Assembly (NCBI GenBank): GCA_024697705.1
Contig: JAILFF010000294.1
Span: forward strand, 1 to 15,898
Source of the DNA: Ruminococcus sp.
Lineage (GTDB): Bacteria; Bacillota; Clostridia; Oscillospirales; Ruminococcaceae
Reading direction: 5' to 3'
Length of the DNA: 15,898 nt
Of this stretch, positions 14,883-15,898 are shown piece by piece (position 1 is the first letter of the stretch; each line of letters begins with the position of its first letter). Under the pieces are notes generated by a model that saw nothing but the letters and a program-made list of their open reading frames with translations, did no database searches and was not told the DNA's origin. Made by a program: the position numbers and the translations under genes.

Positions 14883-15163
14883 ACTGTAAATTAGCATTTA
14901 TAGGTATTGTTGTAGGGCGGCTGCACGAACTTGTTGGCATTAACTTTGTTAATGTAGCCATTGCCCACGCCGTGTCCAGCCGCACGTTATGTAAACCCAA
15001 TTTCATGTAGGGGCGCACCTGCGTGTGCGCCCGCCAATAGGCGCGGGATTCCAAACGGGCGCACACATAGGTGCGCCCCTACAAGGCGTTGCAAACCTGC
15101 GCGTTAAGCGGCGGGGGCAAGCCCCCGCCCTACAATCATACATTCAAAATGCTAATTTACAGT
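14883..15163. mobile_element. MITE-like element with nested inverted repeats
   Basis: About 281 bases bounded by perfect 17-bp terminal inverted repeats, ACTGTAAATTAGCATTT at 14883-14899 and its complement at 15147-15163. Inside are a second pair (TTGTAGGGCG at 14910-14919, complement 15126-15135) and a 28-base pair with two mismatches (15006-15033 and 15056-15083, the GTAGGGGCGCACC type). A tight GGCGGGGGC-AA-GCCCCCGCC palindrome lies at 15110-15129. No transposase frame is present. No clear target duplication could be fixed. It begins two bases after the preceding stop codon and fills nearly the whole 14882-15209 gap. Confidence 0.82.
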
Positions 15164-15209
15164 TATGATATATAACAACGATCAATGATTCTATGATTGG
15201 ATAAAAACT

Positions 15210-15898
15210 ATGAAAAAGGACTTTGGTATCAACAAGGAAATAGGCGTTGTTTCACACCTTGTAACGATAATCACGCTCACGGTGTTTTCAGCCGTGCTTA
15301 TCGTGCTGAATGTTATTCTCGGCTGGGAAAAATGGACTATCCCCGTGATAATCGCGGGAGCGGCTATCTGCCTCGCCGTGCATATCTCGGGGAAGGGCTC
15401 GCCGCGGGCGCGTATCTTCTGCTACGGGCTTTTCCTGATCTTCGAGGTCTTCTACTACTCAGTGAATATCAGCACCCTATACGACAGTACGGGGCTGATC
15501 GTCATAATGTGCTTTGTCTTTGCCATGTCGGGCGAAAGGATACTCGTCGCGGTGGGGGCGCTGGGCGGCATAGGCGGGATGTTACTTCACCTGTGGGTGA
15601 TAAGCGACAGCAACAACGGACTGATCCTCGAACCCGCAAAAATCGTGCGCTCCGTGTGGCAGTTCGCGCTCGTTGCATTGGGCGCTCTTCTCGCCGACAG
15701 GCTCTCCTCCGCGTGGTTCAACACCGAAAAGCAGTATCAGGAAAAAATAGGCACGATACTGGAGGAAAACGAACGCGCCAATAACTTTCTCGCAAACGTA
15801 TCCCACGAGATACGCACTCCCATAAACGCCGTTATGGGTCTTGCCGCCATCATGGAGAAGGAAAAGCTCCCCGAAGGCGTCAAAGGCAATATGTCCGC
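15210..15898 (+). CDS. Membrane sensor histidine kinase (3' end outside window)
   Basis: 229 residues are visible. About six hydrophobic helices occupy residues 13-37, 42-60, 68-84, 88-103, 106-124 and 140-157, with very short loops and no large extracellular sensor domain. A short coiled-coil linker (N-T-E-K-Q-Y-Q-E-K-I) leads to the dimerisation/phosphotransfer helix N-F-L-A-N-V-S-H199-E-I-R-T-P-I-N-A-V, where His199 is the phosphorylated residue. The ATPase domain and any receiver lie beyond the edge. The start ATG has only a weak ribosome site (TTGGAT about 8 bases upstream), and no good promoter was found between it and the MITE-like element. It may phosphorylate the upstream REC protein (inference from adjacency). 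Confidence 0.88.
   Translation, partial: MKKDFGINKEIGVVSHLVTIITLTVFSAVLIVLNVILGWEKWTIPVIIAGAAICLAVHISGKGSPRARIFCYGLFLIFEVFYYSVNISTLYDSTGLIVIMCFVFAMSGERILVAVGALGGIGGMLLHLWVISDSNNGLILEPAKIVRSVWQFALVALGALLADRLSSAWFNTEKQYQEKIGTILEENERANNFLANVSHEIRTPINAVMGLAAIMEKEKLPEGVKGNMS

Noticed and set aside
14883..15163. Direct repeats suggesting a CRISPR array or tRNA gene
   Set aside because: The repeats are inverted and nested rather than regularly spaced, and no cloverleaf can be drawn.
15197..15784. 195-codon plus-strand frame overlapping the histidine kinase
   Set aside because: It is Arg- and Gly-rich and lacks motifs, whereas the kinase frame has membrane helices and a clear H-box.

Overview
The window looks like chromosome from a Gram-positive, anaerobic gut-type clostridium, probably a Ruminococcus/Oscillospiraceae relative (inference). 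The basis is strong AGGAGG-like ribosome sites, a run of SigA-type promoters all with 17-base spacers and mostly TGn-extended -10 boxes, a clostridial style of c-di-GMP protein, a GH25 lipoprotein, and a fragment resembling a TnpX-type serine recombinase. No rRNA, tRNA or CRISPR array was seen.

Layout. On the left, two minus-strand genes are each preceded by a recognisable promoter: a secreted GH25 lysozyme-like lipoprotein (cut by the window edge) and a small HAD-family phosphatase. A 550-base divergent intergenic region follows. It holds a cluster of CCGTAAA motifs, a perfect 17-bp inverted repeat, a strong hairpin and a consensus promoter that drives purA (adenylosuccinate synthetase, plus strand). 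After purA come a long imperfect stem and an intrinsic terminator.

The centre (4107-11625) is a complete, intact four-gene Wadjet (SMC/MksBEF-like plasmid-defence) operon in the order jetD-jetA-jetB-jetC. It has its own promoter and its own terminator. JetC is the SMC ATPase, JetA the kleisin-like subunit, JetB the MukE-like winged-helix subunit, and JetD the Toprim nuclease. By eye the operon is more AT-rich, with more AAA, GAA and TTG codons, than purA and the right-hand genes. Immediately downstream lies a scar of gene fragments, including the C-terminal part of a serine recombinase. This fits a horizontally acquired defence island inserted between housekeeping genes. JetC has an unusual Walker B (D-N instead of D-E).

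On the right, an 89-residue minus-strand gene of unknown function and a 784-residue plus-strand signalling protein are transcribed divergently from closely spaced promoters. The large protein reads as REC, GGDEF, degenerate GGDEF, pseudo-REC, HD-GYP, with notable substitutions in several active sites (RD in place of HD). A roughly 281-bp MITE-like element with nested inverted repeats starts two bases after its stop codon. It separates this gene from a membrane histidine kinase that runs off the right edge.
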